A stretch of DNA of 64,000 bases from NCBI GenBank assembly GCA_020637235.1, contig JACJWG010000004.1, forward strand, positions 224,463 through 288,462, given 5' to 3'. Within the stretch, counting starts at the first letter, position 1; each line of letters starts with the position of its first letter. This document shows, piece after piece, positions 1 through 7,011 of the stretch. The stretch is from Acidimicrobiaceae bacterium. Lineage in GTDB: Bacteria > Actinomycetota > Acidimicrobiia > Acidimicrobiales > Ilumatobacteraceae. The position numbers and the translations under genes were made by a program. The notes under the pieces were generated by a model. The model did not search any database, had not been told where the DNA came from, and was given only the letters and a program-made list of their open reading frames with translations.

Positions 1-256
1 CCACCCCGGGTGGGGGGCCATGGTGTCGTTCGTGGTGCACGGTGGCGCGCCGGTGGCCGACGCCCTGTGTCAGCACGTGCGCCTGCTGGTGCCCGCCACC
101 AGTCTCGGCGGCGTGGAGACCACGATCGAACGGCGCCAGAAGTACGCCGGCGACGCACACGTGCCGCCCGGCCTGCTCCGGATGAGCGTGGGCGTCGAGC
201 ACGTCGAGGACCTGTGGGCCGACCTCGACCAGGCGCTCGCCGCCGCCGCTGGGTGA
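1..256 (+). CDS. Cys/Met metabolism PLP-dependent enzyme, C-terminal fragment
   Basis: This is the last ~84 codons of a gene that enters from the left edge in frame 2. The visible text has the C-terminal signature of the cystathionine gamma-synthase / gamma-lyase / methionine gamma-lyase family: a HPGWGAMVSF-like stretch, then LVPATSLGGVETTIERR and a final RMSVGVEHVEDLWADLDQAL helix. These PLP enzymes make or break cystathionine, homocysteine or methionine in the cytoplasm. The PLP lysine lies outside the window, so the exact reaction cannot be set. It ends 4 nt before the convergent GNAT gene. Confidence 0.85.
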   Translation, partial: HPGWGAMVSFVVHGGAPVADALCQHVRLLVPATSLGGVETTIERRQKYAGDAHVPPGLLRMSVGVEHVEDLWADLDQALAAAAG

Positions 257-259
257 CGA

Positions 260-568
260 TCAGCCGGCCAGGAGGTCGGCGTAGTCGGGATGGCTCTCGA
301 TGTACTGGGCGACGTACCAGCACGACGGGATCACGGTGCGGCCCGACGCGCGCACGTCGTCGAGCGCGCGTTCGATCAGCAGCGCAGCGATGCCTCGGCC
401 GCGCATCGCCCGGTCGACGACGGTGTGCGGCAGTTCGACGCGATCGCCGAGGTCGACGTAGTCGGCGAAGCCGACCACGTCGCCGTCGACCAGCACCTCG
501 AAGCGCGACGCCTCGCGGTTGTCGACCACGACGGGGCCGATCGCGGACGGGTGGTCTCGATCGTTCAT
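260..568 (-). CDS. GNAT-family N-acetyltransferase (YidJ/COG2388 type)
   Basis: A 102-residue protein. The core GDRVELPHTVVDRAMRGRGIA is the strand plus acetyl-CoA pyrophosphate loop (RGRGIA) of small GNAT proteins of the COG2388 type, and the C-terminal PSCWYVAQYIESHPDYADLL matches the end of that family. The frame is open to 592, but I chose ATG 568 because AGGAGG lies 6 nt upstream of it. These proteins are presumed to acetylate an amine using acetyl-CoA; the substrate is unknown. It converges on the PLP enzyme. Confidence 0.8.
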   Translation of the reverse strand: MNDRDHPSAIGPVVVDNREASRFEVLVDGDVVGFADYVDLGDRVELPHTVVDRAMRGRGIAALLIERALDDVRASGRTVIPSCWYVAQYIESHPDYADLLAG

Positions 569-674
569 CGTGCCTCCTGACGAGCAGCGCACCGGACGGG
601 ATCGATGCGCTGTCGACAGCTTGCCCCATCCGCGTGCACCCTGCGAACGGCGCGTGCGCGGGGGCGCGCCGGCG

Positions 675-1808
675 TCAGGCGCGGGTGGATGCGACCGTCG
701 GCCCGGCGAGACGCAGCCGGCTCTCGAAGTCCTCGTGGTTGAGGTAGGCGCCGCAGAGCCGCCGGTTGCCGGTGTAGGCGGTGCGGCCGTGCAACACGCG
801 CCAGTTGTCGAACAGCATCGCCTCGCCGGGTCGCAGCACGTGACGCCACTGGAACGCGGGATCGTTGGCCATCAGGTCGAAGGCCCGCAGCGCGTCGTAC
901 AGGGCGACCAACTCGTCGTGGGGCAACACCAACGGCGCTCGGTCGGCGTTGTTGAACGACACCTGCACCAGCTCGCCGTCGTGGTCGAGGCGGAACACCG
1001 GGCGAGCGGCACGCAGGTGCGCGCCGTCGCCGAGGTACTGACCGGGGATCGGTACGCTCGCCAGCAGCGCGAACTGTTCGGGCGCACTGGCGCGCAGCTC
1101 GTGGGCGATGCGGAAGCCGTCCACCATGGTGCTCTCGCCGCCGGTGCCGTCGAAGGCCAGGCAGTGCAGCAACTGCAGCCCCGGCGCGTCGTGGGAGTAG
1201 GTGCCGTCGGTGTGCGGTCGCAGTTCGAGGTTGGTGTAGGCGGTGTCGGCCTTCGAGAGGTCGGCGGTGAACTCCCAGAAACCACCGAAGATCGTCTCGC
1301 GCACGTAGGCGATGCGAGCGATGAGCGCTTCGGTGGCCGCTGCGGTGGGGGGCGTCCCGGTGACGATGGCGAAGCCCGTGCGGGCCACGAGACGCAACCA
1401 GCGCACCACCCCGTCGTCGTCGGCCATCACCTCGTCGTGGTCGATCGTGGGGTGCGGCACGATCGTCGCGGCATCCCACATCACCCGCGGCTCGTCCACC
1501 CGCGCCGTCGCCGTTCGGGCGACGCGGTGCGCCGCGACGAAGGCGATCGGCAGCGAACTCGTGGAGCCGTCGGACCACGCCACCACCACGTCGTCGGCGT
1601 CGATCGTGACCGACGAGGCCGTGAGGCCGGGGTCGACGCCTGCCGTCCACAGCTGACGCTGCAGGGTGACCGGGTGGTACGACTGCTCGTCGTGGGCGTG
1701 GTCGCGCACCCAGATCCACGGCACGGTGGAGACCACCCCGTCGTCCCAGCGCAGCTCGAGCCGGTCGGGGAGGGCGATCGCATCACGCAGGGCGGGCACG
1801 GCGGACAT
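675..1808 (-). CDS. 2-oxoglutarate/Fe(II) oxygenase, TmpA / gamma-butyrobetaine hydroxylase-like
   Basis: A 377-residue protein with the two-part build of gamma-butyrobetaine hydroxylases: an N-terminal DUF971-like domain (residues ~10-95, WIWVRDHAHDEQSYHPVTLQR) and a TauD-type jelly roll. Iron ligands are visible as H199-x-D201 (HTDG) and H340 (LHGR), with an Arg at 349/350 for 2-oxoglutarate. The zinc cysteines of human BBOX1 are missing. It lies 34 nt downstream of an HD-domain oxygenase gene on the same strand. That pairing matches TmpA/TmpB, which turn 2-trimethylaminoethylphosphonate into glycine betaine and phosphate; TmpA does the C1 hydroxylation. ATG 1808 has a TACCGT box 8 nt upstream. 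The family is clear; the substrate is inferred. Confidence 0.82.
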   Translation of the reverse strand: MSAVPALRDAIALPDRLELRWDDGVVSTVPWIWVRDHAHDEQSYHPVTLQRQLWTAGVDPGLTASSVTIDADDVVVAWSDGSTSSLPIAFVAAHRVARTATARVDEPRVMWDAATIVPHPTIDHDEVMADDDGVVRWLRLVARTGFAIVTGTPPTAAATEALIARIAYVRETIFGGFWEFTADLSKADTAYTNLELRPHTDGTYSHDAPGLQLLHCLAFDGTGGESTMVDGFRIAHELRASAPEQFALLASVPIPGQYLGDGAHLRAARPVFRLDHDGELVQVSFNNADRAPLVLPHDELVALYDALRAFDLMANDPAFQWRHVLRPGEAMLFDNWRVLHGRTAYTGNRRLCGAYLNHEDFESRLRLAGPTVASTRA

Positions 1809-1842
1809 GGCGCAGGACGGTATCACCGCGCGCCCGGGGCGC

Positions 1843-2451
1843 TCAGCCCGCCGACGAGGCGAGCGACCGCAGGAGCGGCACGAAATGGGCGAGTGGCGCG
1901 ACCACGAGCTGCTCGACCTTGCCGGCGTCGTCCCAGCGGCGCACGTCGGCCGCGTCGCTCGCATCGGGCCGCGAAGCGAACCGGGCCACCTCGGCGGCGG
2001 TCATGGCGCCGCCCTGGGTCGCGAGGCTGCGCACCGAGCCGTCGGACAGTGTGGCGGCGTAGCCCGGCTCGATGGCGCACAGGAAGCGCTTGGCCTCGAC
2101 GTGCAGCTCGATCGGCATCCGCACCTCCGGCCCGAACAGCGCGGCGAGTGCACGGGCGGCGACGTGTTCGTGGCCCCGATCGACGGCGAGATCACCGATG
2201 GTGCCGTCGGTGCGGTCGAGCTCGATCAGGTGGCCGATGTCGTGCAGCAGCGCGGCCACGACGAGGTGCGGCGCGGCCCCGGCGCGCTCGGCGAGCGAGG
2301 CACACTGCAGCGCGTGATCGAGCTGGCTCACCCGATCGTCGTAATGGACGCTGCCCCAGCGCTCGAACAACTCCACCACGTCGTCCACACCGTGGAGGAC
2401 GCCGGCGTCGGTGAGGTCGGCGGCAGATTGCGGGTGCGTGCCCGAAGACAT
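1843..2451 (-). CDS. HD-domain phosphonate oxygenase, PhnZ/TmpB-like
   Basis: A 202-residue HD-domain protein close to the phosphonate-degradation HD family (TIGR03276). Visible metal ligands are H46 (QLDHALQ), H70-D71 (LLHDIGH), H94 (GHEHVAAR) and H117, followed by a KRFLCAIEPGY stretch and RRWDDAGKV typical of the family. PhnZ and TmpB are mixed-valence di-iron oxygenases that cleave the C-P bond of 1-hydroxyphosphonates. A GTG six codons earlier (2469) is possible, but ATG 2451 has TACCGT 6 nt upstream, suiting a leaderless start. The downstream neighbour is the 2OG oxygenase that would make its substrate. No phosphonate transporter is in the window. Confidence 0.8.
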   Translation of the reverse strand: MSSGTHPQSAADLTDAGVLHGVDDVVELFERWGSVHYDDRVSQLDHALQCASLAERAGAAPHLVVAALLHDIGHLIELDRTDGTIGDLAVDRGHEHVAARALAALFGPEVRMPIELHVEAKRFLCAIEPGYAATLSDGSVRSLATQGGAMTAAEVARFASRPDASDAADVRRWDDAGKVEQLVVAPLAHFVPLLRSLASSAG

Positions 2452-2457
2452 GAGCCG

Positions 2458-2463
2458 ACGGTA
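2458..2463 (-). promoter_or_regulatory. -10 box of a leaderless promoter (HD oxygenase)
   Basis: Read on the minus strand the box is TACCGT, with 6 nt before ATG 2451. This is the TANNNT-N6/7-start pattern seen at 15 genes here. It would drive the HD/2OG oxygenase pair and sits back to back with the SRPBCC promoter. Confidence 0.5.
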
Positions 2464-2486
2464 ACGCACGTGCTCGCGACCGGAGG

Positions 2487-2492
2487 TACGGT
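2487..2492 (+). promoter_or_regulatory. -10 box of a leaderless promoter (SRPBCC protein)
   Basis: TACGGT with a 6-nt spacer to ATG 2499 fits a leaderless TANNNT promoter. The divergent HD-oxygenase box is 23 bp away. Confidence 0.5.
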
Positions 2493-2498
2493 CGGCCC

Positions 2499-2975
2499 AT
2501 GTCGAGCACGTCTCTCAGCAGCAAGAACCACGAATCGGTCGAGCGCGTGATCGCCGCGCCGCCGGAGGCGATCTTCGACCTCCTCGCCGATCCGGCCCGC
2601 CATCACGACATCGACGGGTCGGGCACCGTGCAACGCGCTCCGGAGGGATCGCGGCGGTTGCAGCTCGGCGACCGGTTCGGCATGGACATGAAGATGGGCA
2701 TCGGGTACTCGATGGTCAGCGAGGTCGTCGAGTTCGAGGAGAACCGCCGGATCGCCTGGCAGTCGACGTCGCCGGTGAAGGTGCTGGGCCTGTTCGTCGG
2801 CGGCCGCATCTGGCGGTACGAACTCGAACCGGTGGCAGGCGGCGGCACGCTGGTGCGCGAGACGTGGGACATCTCGAAGGAGCGACTGCCGGCGATGGTG
2901 CGGCCGATGCGGTCGAAGACGAAGCAGAACATGGAGCAGACGCTCGAGCGGATCGAGCAGCTCGTCACCGGCTGA
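2499..2975 (+). CDS. SRPBCC-family protein (polyketide cyclase/START-like)
   Basis: A 158-residue single-domain protein. ESVERVIAAPPEAIFDLLADPARHHDIDGSGTV is the classic N-terminal strand and helix of SRPBCC / polyketide cyclase_2 proteins, and the C-terminal KQNMEQTLERIEQLV is their long helix. They form a hydrophobic pocket for lipids or aromatic ligands; no ligand can be read from the sequence. It is divergent from the HD/2OG pair. Its stop codon lies inside a 14-nt tandem duplication. Confidence 0.8.
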   Translation: MSSTSLSSKNHESVERVIAAPPEAIFDLLADPARHHDIDGSGTVQRAPEGSRRLQLGDRFGMDMKMGIGYSMVSEVVEFEENRRIAWQSTSPVKVLGLFVGGRIWRYELEPVAGGGTLVRETWDISKERLPAMVRPMRSKTKQNMEQTLERIEQLVTG

Positions 2976-2997
2976 TCGTCACCGGCTGATCGTCACC
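2963..2997. repeat. 14-nt tandem duplication over the SRPBCC stop codon
   Basis: The unit CGTCACCGGCTGAT occurs at 2963-2976 and 2977-2990, with half a copy at 2991-2997. The SRPBCC stop TGA (2973-2975) is in the first copy, and the convergent M23 peptidase stop is in the partial copy. Confidence 0.9.
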
Positions 2998-3733
2998 ACA
3001 CGGTGCAGACGTCGGGCACCGTGAGCAGCGGCAGCGGGTCGACCGGCGCGGCCCGCAATCCGCCGGGGTGCACCTCGAAGTGCAGGTGGTAGTTGCCGGG
3101 ACCCGGGTTGCCGGTGTCGCCGACGTACCCGATCACCTGACCTCGACGCACACGATCGCCCACCTGCAGGCCCTCGGCGAACGCCGACAGGTGTGCGAAG
3201 AAGTAGTAGACGCCGTCGTCGGCGGTGAGCCCCCACGAGTTGCCCGACAGCGAGGCCGATGCGTCGGTCTGCCCGACGAGCGTGCCGTCGACGACGGCGT
3301 ACACGTCCTGACCGACGTCGGCCAGGATGTCGATGCCCTCGTGGCGACGCCCGCCCGAGCGGGCATCGCCGTAGTTGTCGAGCACGTAGCACCGTGGTTC
3401 GGGCCCGATCGGGAACAGCAGGTCGGGCTCGAGACCGAGCCGTTCGGCCGGCGCCGCCACCGTGGCGGCGCCCTCGATCGGCGGTGGCGTCGCGGCGACG
3501 GCCGCCGCGCCCGGGTCGGCGACCGTGGTGGCGGGGACCGGGGCCCCGACCGCCGCAGCACTCGGACGGCGACGGGCGAGCACGCCGCCGCCCAGCACCA
3601 CCGCTGCGGTCCCGACGAGCAGCGCCCGGCGGCTCGCGCGCGACGGCTCGCGAGGCCCGGCGAGGCCGGGATCCGCGTCGCCGGCGCAGCACGAACAACG
3701 GAACGAGGAGACGATCTCGGGACGGTCGGTCAT
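2993..3733 (-). CDS. Exported M23-family metallopeptidase
   Basis: A 246-residue protein. Residues 35-53 are a twin-arginine-preceded hydrophobic segment (ASRRALLVG...), so export or membrane anchoring is likely, and an Ala/Pro linker follows. The LytM/M23 domain occupies ~105-240, with zinc ligands H131 and D135 (RHEGIDI) and H218 in HLHFE, plus H181. Such enzymes cut peptide cross-bridges in cell-wall peptidoglycan. The N-terminal CSCCAG cluster before the hydrophobic segment is unusual. It is divergent from the secreted repeat protein at 3949; the shared 215-bp gap holds direct repeats. Confidence 0.85.
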   Translation of the reverse strand: MTDRPEIVSSFRCSCCAGDADPGLAGPREPSRASRRALLVGTAAVVLGGGVLARRRPSAAAVGAPVPATTVADPGAAAVAATPPPIEGAATVAAPAERLGLEPDLLFPIGPEPRCYVLDNYGDARSGGRRHEGIDILADVGQDVYAVVDGTLVGQTDASASLSGNSWGLTADDGVYYFFAHLSAFAEGLQVGDRVRRGQVIGYVGDTGNPGPGNYHLHFEVHPGGLRAAPVDPLPLLTVPDVCTVW

Positions 3734-3886
3734 GGGTGGGATCCGCGAACCGGACGGGGGTCCGGAACGACCGCGGCAGGCTAGCCACCGACACCACTGC
3801 TGTCGACCGCGGGTCGGCGCTCCGGCGCGTCACGTCGCCCCGACGTCGCGTGCCACCAGGGGGTCGCCACGCACCGTGGCAGCGGA

Positions 3887-3926
3887 TCTCACCCGCGTCT
3901 CACCTTCGGCGGGCCGGCGTCTCACC
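3887..3926 (+). promoter_or_regulatory. Direct heptamer repeats TCTCACC, 11-bp register
   Basis: TCTCACC occurs at 3887-3893, 3898-3904 and 3920-3926, that is 11 and 22 bp apart, so all lie on one face of the helix. The last two are within a longer GCGTCTCACCTT repeat. Direct heptamers at 11-bp spacing are the usual site form of OmpR/PhoB/PhoP-type regulators. One such regulator is encoded at 4752, and the secreted protein starts 22 bp downstream. Confidence 0.55.
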
Positions 3927-3948
3927 TTGCGGGCGCACGCTGTGATCC

Positions 3949-4677
3949 ATGAAACGACAGCTCCTCACCTCAGGTCTCCTCCTCGGTCTCGTCGCCGGTA
4001 CCGGCGCCGGCGTCGTGCTCGAATCGTCCGGGCTCGTCGGTGCGGCCCCGGCCACCGTCTCGGTGACCGACCCGACCGACACGACCGACACGACCGACGA
4101 CTCGACCGGCACCACCGACGACTCGACCGACACCACTCGCGTCGACCGCCTCACCGAGGTGCTCCAGCCCCTCGTCGACGACGGCACCCTCACCGAAGCC
4201 CAGCGCGACGCCGTGGTGGCAGCGCTCGACGCCGCCGGCCCGATGGGCGGCCGCGGTGGGCACGGTGGGCGCGGACCCGGCGGCCTCGGCCGCGGCGCCG
4301 GTCTCGACGCCGCCGCCGAGGCGCTCGGGCTCGGCGTCGACGAACTCCGCACGGCACTCGCCGATGGCGGCACGCTCGCCGACGTCGCGGCCGCACAGGG
4401 GATCGACGTGCAGCAGGTGATCGACGCGATGGTGATGGCCGCCGGCGAGCACCTGAGCGAGAAGGTCGCCGCCGGCGAGCTCACCCAGGAAGAAGCCGAC
4501 GAGCGCCTCGCCGAGCTCACCACCCGCCTCACCGAGGGTGCCGACCAGCCGTTCCCGGCCGGTGGCCGCCACGGTGGCATGGGCGGGCCTGGCGGTCGCG
4601 GCGGTGCCGACGACTCGACCGACTCGACCGACTCGACCGACTCGACCGACTCGACCGGCTCGACCACCGGCGCCTGA
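3949..4677 (+). CDS. Secreted repeat-rich protein with Thr/Asp and Gly tails
   Basis: A 242-residue protein with a clear Sec signal (MKRQLLTSGLLLGLVAGTGAG) followed by an Asp/Thr-rich stretch. Two helical segments resemble short actinobacterial repeats: VDDGTLTEAQRDAVVAAL and a GTLADVAAAQGIDVQQVIDAM segment, and a third lies near residue 180. Gly/Arg-rich linkers and an (DST)n tail follow. Function is not known. It lies directly before a two-component system and behind 11-bp-spaced repeats, so it may be a target of that system, perhaps a cell-envelope sensor or scaffold (inference). A strong hairpin follows. Confidence 0.75.
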   Translation: MKRQLLTSGLLLGLVAGTGAGVVLESSGLVGAAPATVSVTDPTDTTDTTDDSTGTTDDSTDTTRVDRLTEVLQPLVDDGTLTEAQRDAVVAALDAAGPMGGRGGHGGRGPGGLGRGAGLDAAAEALGLGVDELRTALADGGTLADVAAAQGIDVQQVIDAMVMAAGEHLSEKVAAGELTQEEADERLAELTTRLTEGADQPFPAGGRHGGMGGPGGRGGADDSTDSTDSTDSTDSTGSTTGA

Positions 4678-4685
4678 CCGGCGCC
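4666..4685. repeat. 11-nt-period duplication over a stop codon
   Basis: ACCGGCGCC occurs at 4666-4674 and again at 4677-4685. The stop TGA of the secreted protein (4675-4677) sits at the junction. It follows a (GACTCGACC)n-type nonamer tract inside the coding end (about 4613-4657). Confidence 0.8.
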
Positions 4686-4702
4686 ACGAACACGGACACG
4701 AT

Positions 4703-4736
4703 CGAGGCGGGTCACGCGATGGCGTGACCCGCCTCG
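4703..4736 (+). terminator. Strong hairpin between secreted protein and response regulator
   Basis: CGAGGCGGGTCACGC (4703-4717) pairs perfectly with 4722-4736 around a 4-nt loop (GATG), giving a 15-bp stem. No T tract follows, as is common in high-GC actinobacteria. It would stop or attenuate transcription before the two-component operon. Confidence 0.7.
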
Positions 4737-4751
4737 TCAGGAGGAACCACA

Positions 4752-5453
4752 ATGGGGGCCATGAGCGGGCGAGTGCTGGTGGTCGACGACGATCGAGCGA
4801 TCCGAGAGTCGCTCGCACGAGCGCTCGAGCTGGACGGGTACGACGTCGAGCTCGCGGCCGACGGCGCTGCGGCGCTGGCCGCCATCCGCGAGCGGCGGCC
4901 CGATGTCGCGGTGCTCGACGTGATGATGCCCAACATCGACGGGCTCACGGTCTGCCGGGTGCTGCGCGCCGAGCGCGACCGGCTGCCGGTGCTGATGCTC
5001 ACCGCGCGCACCGAGACCCAGGACCGGGTGGCCGGCCTCGACGCCGGGGCCGACGACTACCTGCCGAAGCCGTTCGAGCTCGACGAACTGCTGGCCCGGC
5101 TGCGGGCACTGCTCCGTCGCGCTCGTCCCGACGAGGACGACCCGACGGGCACCGGCGCGCTGCAGGTGGCAGATCTCCGCGTCGATCCGAGTTCGCGGCG
5201 GGTGTGGCGCAACGACACCGAGATCGAGCTGTCGAAGACCGAGTTCGATCTGCTGGAACTGCTCGTGCGCAACAGCGGCATCGTCCTCGACCACACCACC
5301 ATCTACGAGCGGATCTGGAACTACGACTTCGGGCCCGACTCGAAGAACCTCGCCGTGTACATCAGCTACCTCCGGCGCAAGATCGACGCCGGCGACCTGC
5401 CGAAGTTGATCCACACCGTGCGCGGGGTGGGCTACACGGTGCGCGCCCAGTGA
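4752..5453 (+). CDS. OmpR/PhoB-family response regulator (MprA-like)
   Basis: A 233-residue DNA-binding response regulator. The receiver domain (5-120) has the acidic pocket VDDD, phospho-acceptor D56 (VAVLDVMMP), T84 and K106 (LPKPF). The winged helix (~135-230) ends with the usual RRKIDAG...IHTVRGVGYTVR. ATG 4752 has AGGAGG 7 nt upstream, which favours it over ATG 4761. It is 37 nt upstream of its sensor kinase, and the pair resembles mycobacterial MprAB/TcrXY. Likely targets include the secreted protein upstream, whose promoter region carries 11-bp-spaced heptamers. Confidence 0.93.
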   Translation: MGAMSGRVLVVDDDRAIRESLARALELDGYDVELAADGAAALAAIRERRPDVAVLDVMMPNIDGLTVCRVLRAERDRLPVLMLTARTETQDRVAGLDAGADDYLPKPFELDELLARLRALLRRARPDEDDPTGTGALQVADLRVDPSSRRVWRNDTEIELSKTEFDLLELLVRNSGIVLDHTTIYERIWNYDFGPDSKNLAVYISYLRRKIDAGDLPKLIHTVRGVGYTVRAQ

Positions 5454-5490
5454 CCGCCCTCGCGAACGACCTCCCGAACGGCGCCCGACG

Positions 5491-6888
5491 ATGAGCCTGC
5501 GACTCAAGTTCGCGATCGCGATGGTGGCGCTCGCCGCCGGCGCGACCGTCGCCGGTGGCGCGGTGAGCTACTTCGCCACCAACCGCGAGCTGCGCCGTCA
5601 GGTCGACTCGTCGCTCGTCGATGCCGCCCAGCGCCTCGCCGTCGGGGAGTTCCCGGGCGAACGGCCGCTGCCCGGCGGACGTGGCGACGCCGACGGCGAC
5701 GGCCGGTACCGGAGCTTCACCCAGATCCTGGTGCAGATCATCGACGACGACGGTGCGATCCAGCAGTCACCGTCGAGCGGCGAACTCCCCGTCGGCGACG
5801 CGGATCGGCGAGTCGCCGCCGGTTCCGTGGCACGCGGCAACGTCCGTCACGACGTCACCATCGACGGCGAGGCCTATCGCATGCTCACCGTCGCGATCGT
5901 CGACGGGGGAGCCGTGCAGTTCGCCCGCTCGCTCGAGGAGACCGAGCACACGCTCGACACCATCCGCGACCAGACCCTCGTGATCGTGCTCGGCGTCTCG
6001 GTCGTCGCCGCACTCGTGGGCGCGCTCATCGCCCAACAGGTGACACGACGTCTGGTGCGACTCACCGAGGTGGCGACCGCCGTCGCCGCATCGGGCGACC
6101 TCACCGTCGAGGTGCCCGTGGACGGCCGCGACGAGACGGGTCGCCTCGGGGTGGCGTTCAACGGGATGCTGTCGTCGCTCGCCGGATCGAAGCGCGCGCA
6201 GCAACAGTTGGTGCAAGACGCCGGCCACGAACTCCGCACGCCGCTCACCAGCCTGCGAACGAACGTGCGTGTGATGCAGCGCTACGACGACCTCTCGCCA
6301 GAGTCGCGACGACGATTGCTCGCCGATGTCGAGTCCGAGACGAAGGAGCTCACCTCGCTCGTGAACGAACTCGTCGAGCTGGCCACCGACCGACGCGACG
6401 AGGAGCTGCCGGCGACGATCGAGCTCGGCGCGGCCGTTGCGGTCGTCGTCGACCGGGCACGTCGCCGGTCAGGCCGTGCGATCGACCTCGTCGCCGACGA
6501 CGCCTCGGCGGTGGTGCGCCCGCAGGCGTTCGAGCGCGCCGTGTCGAACCTCGTCGAGAACGCGTTGAAGTTCAGCGACGGACCGATCGACGTGGTGGTC
6601 GCCGCCGGAGCGGTCATGGTGAGCGATCGTGGTCCTGGCCTCACGGAGGCCGACCTGCCGCGCGTGTTCGACCGGTTCTACCGCAGCGACGAGGCACGTG
6701 CGCTGCCCGGCAGCGGCCTCGGGCTCGCGATCGTCCGCGACCTCGCCGAATCGCACGGCGGGTCGGTGTCGGCCACCAATCGCGACGGCGGCGGCGCCAC
6801 GATCGGATTCCGGTTGCCGGTCGCGCCGCACCCACCCGACGCGTCGGGCACGTGGGGATCACCGGTGCCGCCGGCATCGCCGGTGTGA
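5491..6888 (+). CDS. Sensor histidine kinase (MprB-like)
   Basis: A 465-residue membrane kinase. TM1 (~7-29) and TM2 (~161-183) enclose an extracytoplasmic domain of ~130 residues. A HAMP domain follows (~184-235), then the dimerisation H-box with H246 (QDAGHELRTPL). The ATPase has an N-box (NLVENALKF, N357), DRGPG (379-383) and GSGLGLAIV (407-415). It autophosphorylates and passes phosphate to the regulator encoded just upstream. The C-terminal ~25 residues are Pro-rich and outside the kinase fold. The signal sensed is unknown; the neighbouring M23 peptidase and secreted protein suggest an envelope signal. Confidence 0.93.
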   Translation: MSLRLKFAIAMVALAAGATVAGGAVSYFATNRELRRQVDSSLVDAAQRLAVGEFPGERPLPGGRGDADGDGRYRSFTQILVQIIDDDGAIQQSPSSGELPVGDADRRVAAGSVARGNVRHDVTIDGEAYRMLTVAIVDGGAVQFARSLEETEHTLDTIRDQTLVIVLGVSVVAALVGALIAQQVTRRLVRLTEVATAVAASGDLTVEVPVDGRDETGRLGVAFNGMLSSLAGSKRAQQQLVQDAGHELRTPLTSLRTNVRVMQRYDDLSPESRRRLLADVESETKELTSLVNELVELATDRRDEELPATIELGAAVAVVVDRARRRSGRAIDLVADDASAVVRPQAFERAVSNLVENALKFSDGPIDVVVAAGAVMVSDRGPGLTEADLPRVFDRFYRSDEARALPGSGLGLAIVRDLAESHGGSVSATNRDGGGATIGFRLPVAPHPPDASGTWGSPVPPASPV

Positions 6889-7011
6889 CCCCTGCCCGGC
6901 GCGCGACACGTTGACACCTCGTGGCGGGTGTGCGAGCGTCGGGCCGACGGCCACCGTCACCCGGTGACACCGCATCACGGCCGTCGTCCGAGCAGCCTGG
7001 GGGAGGCGCCG

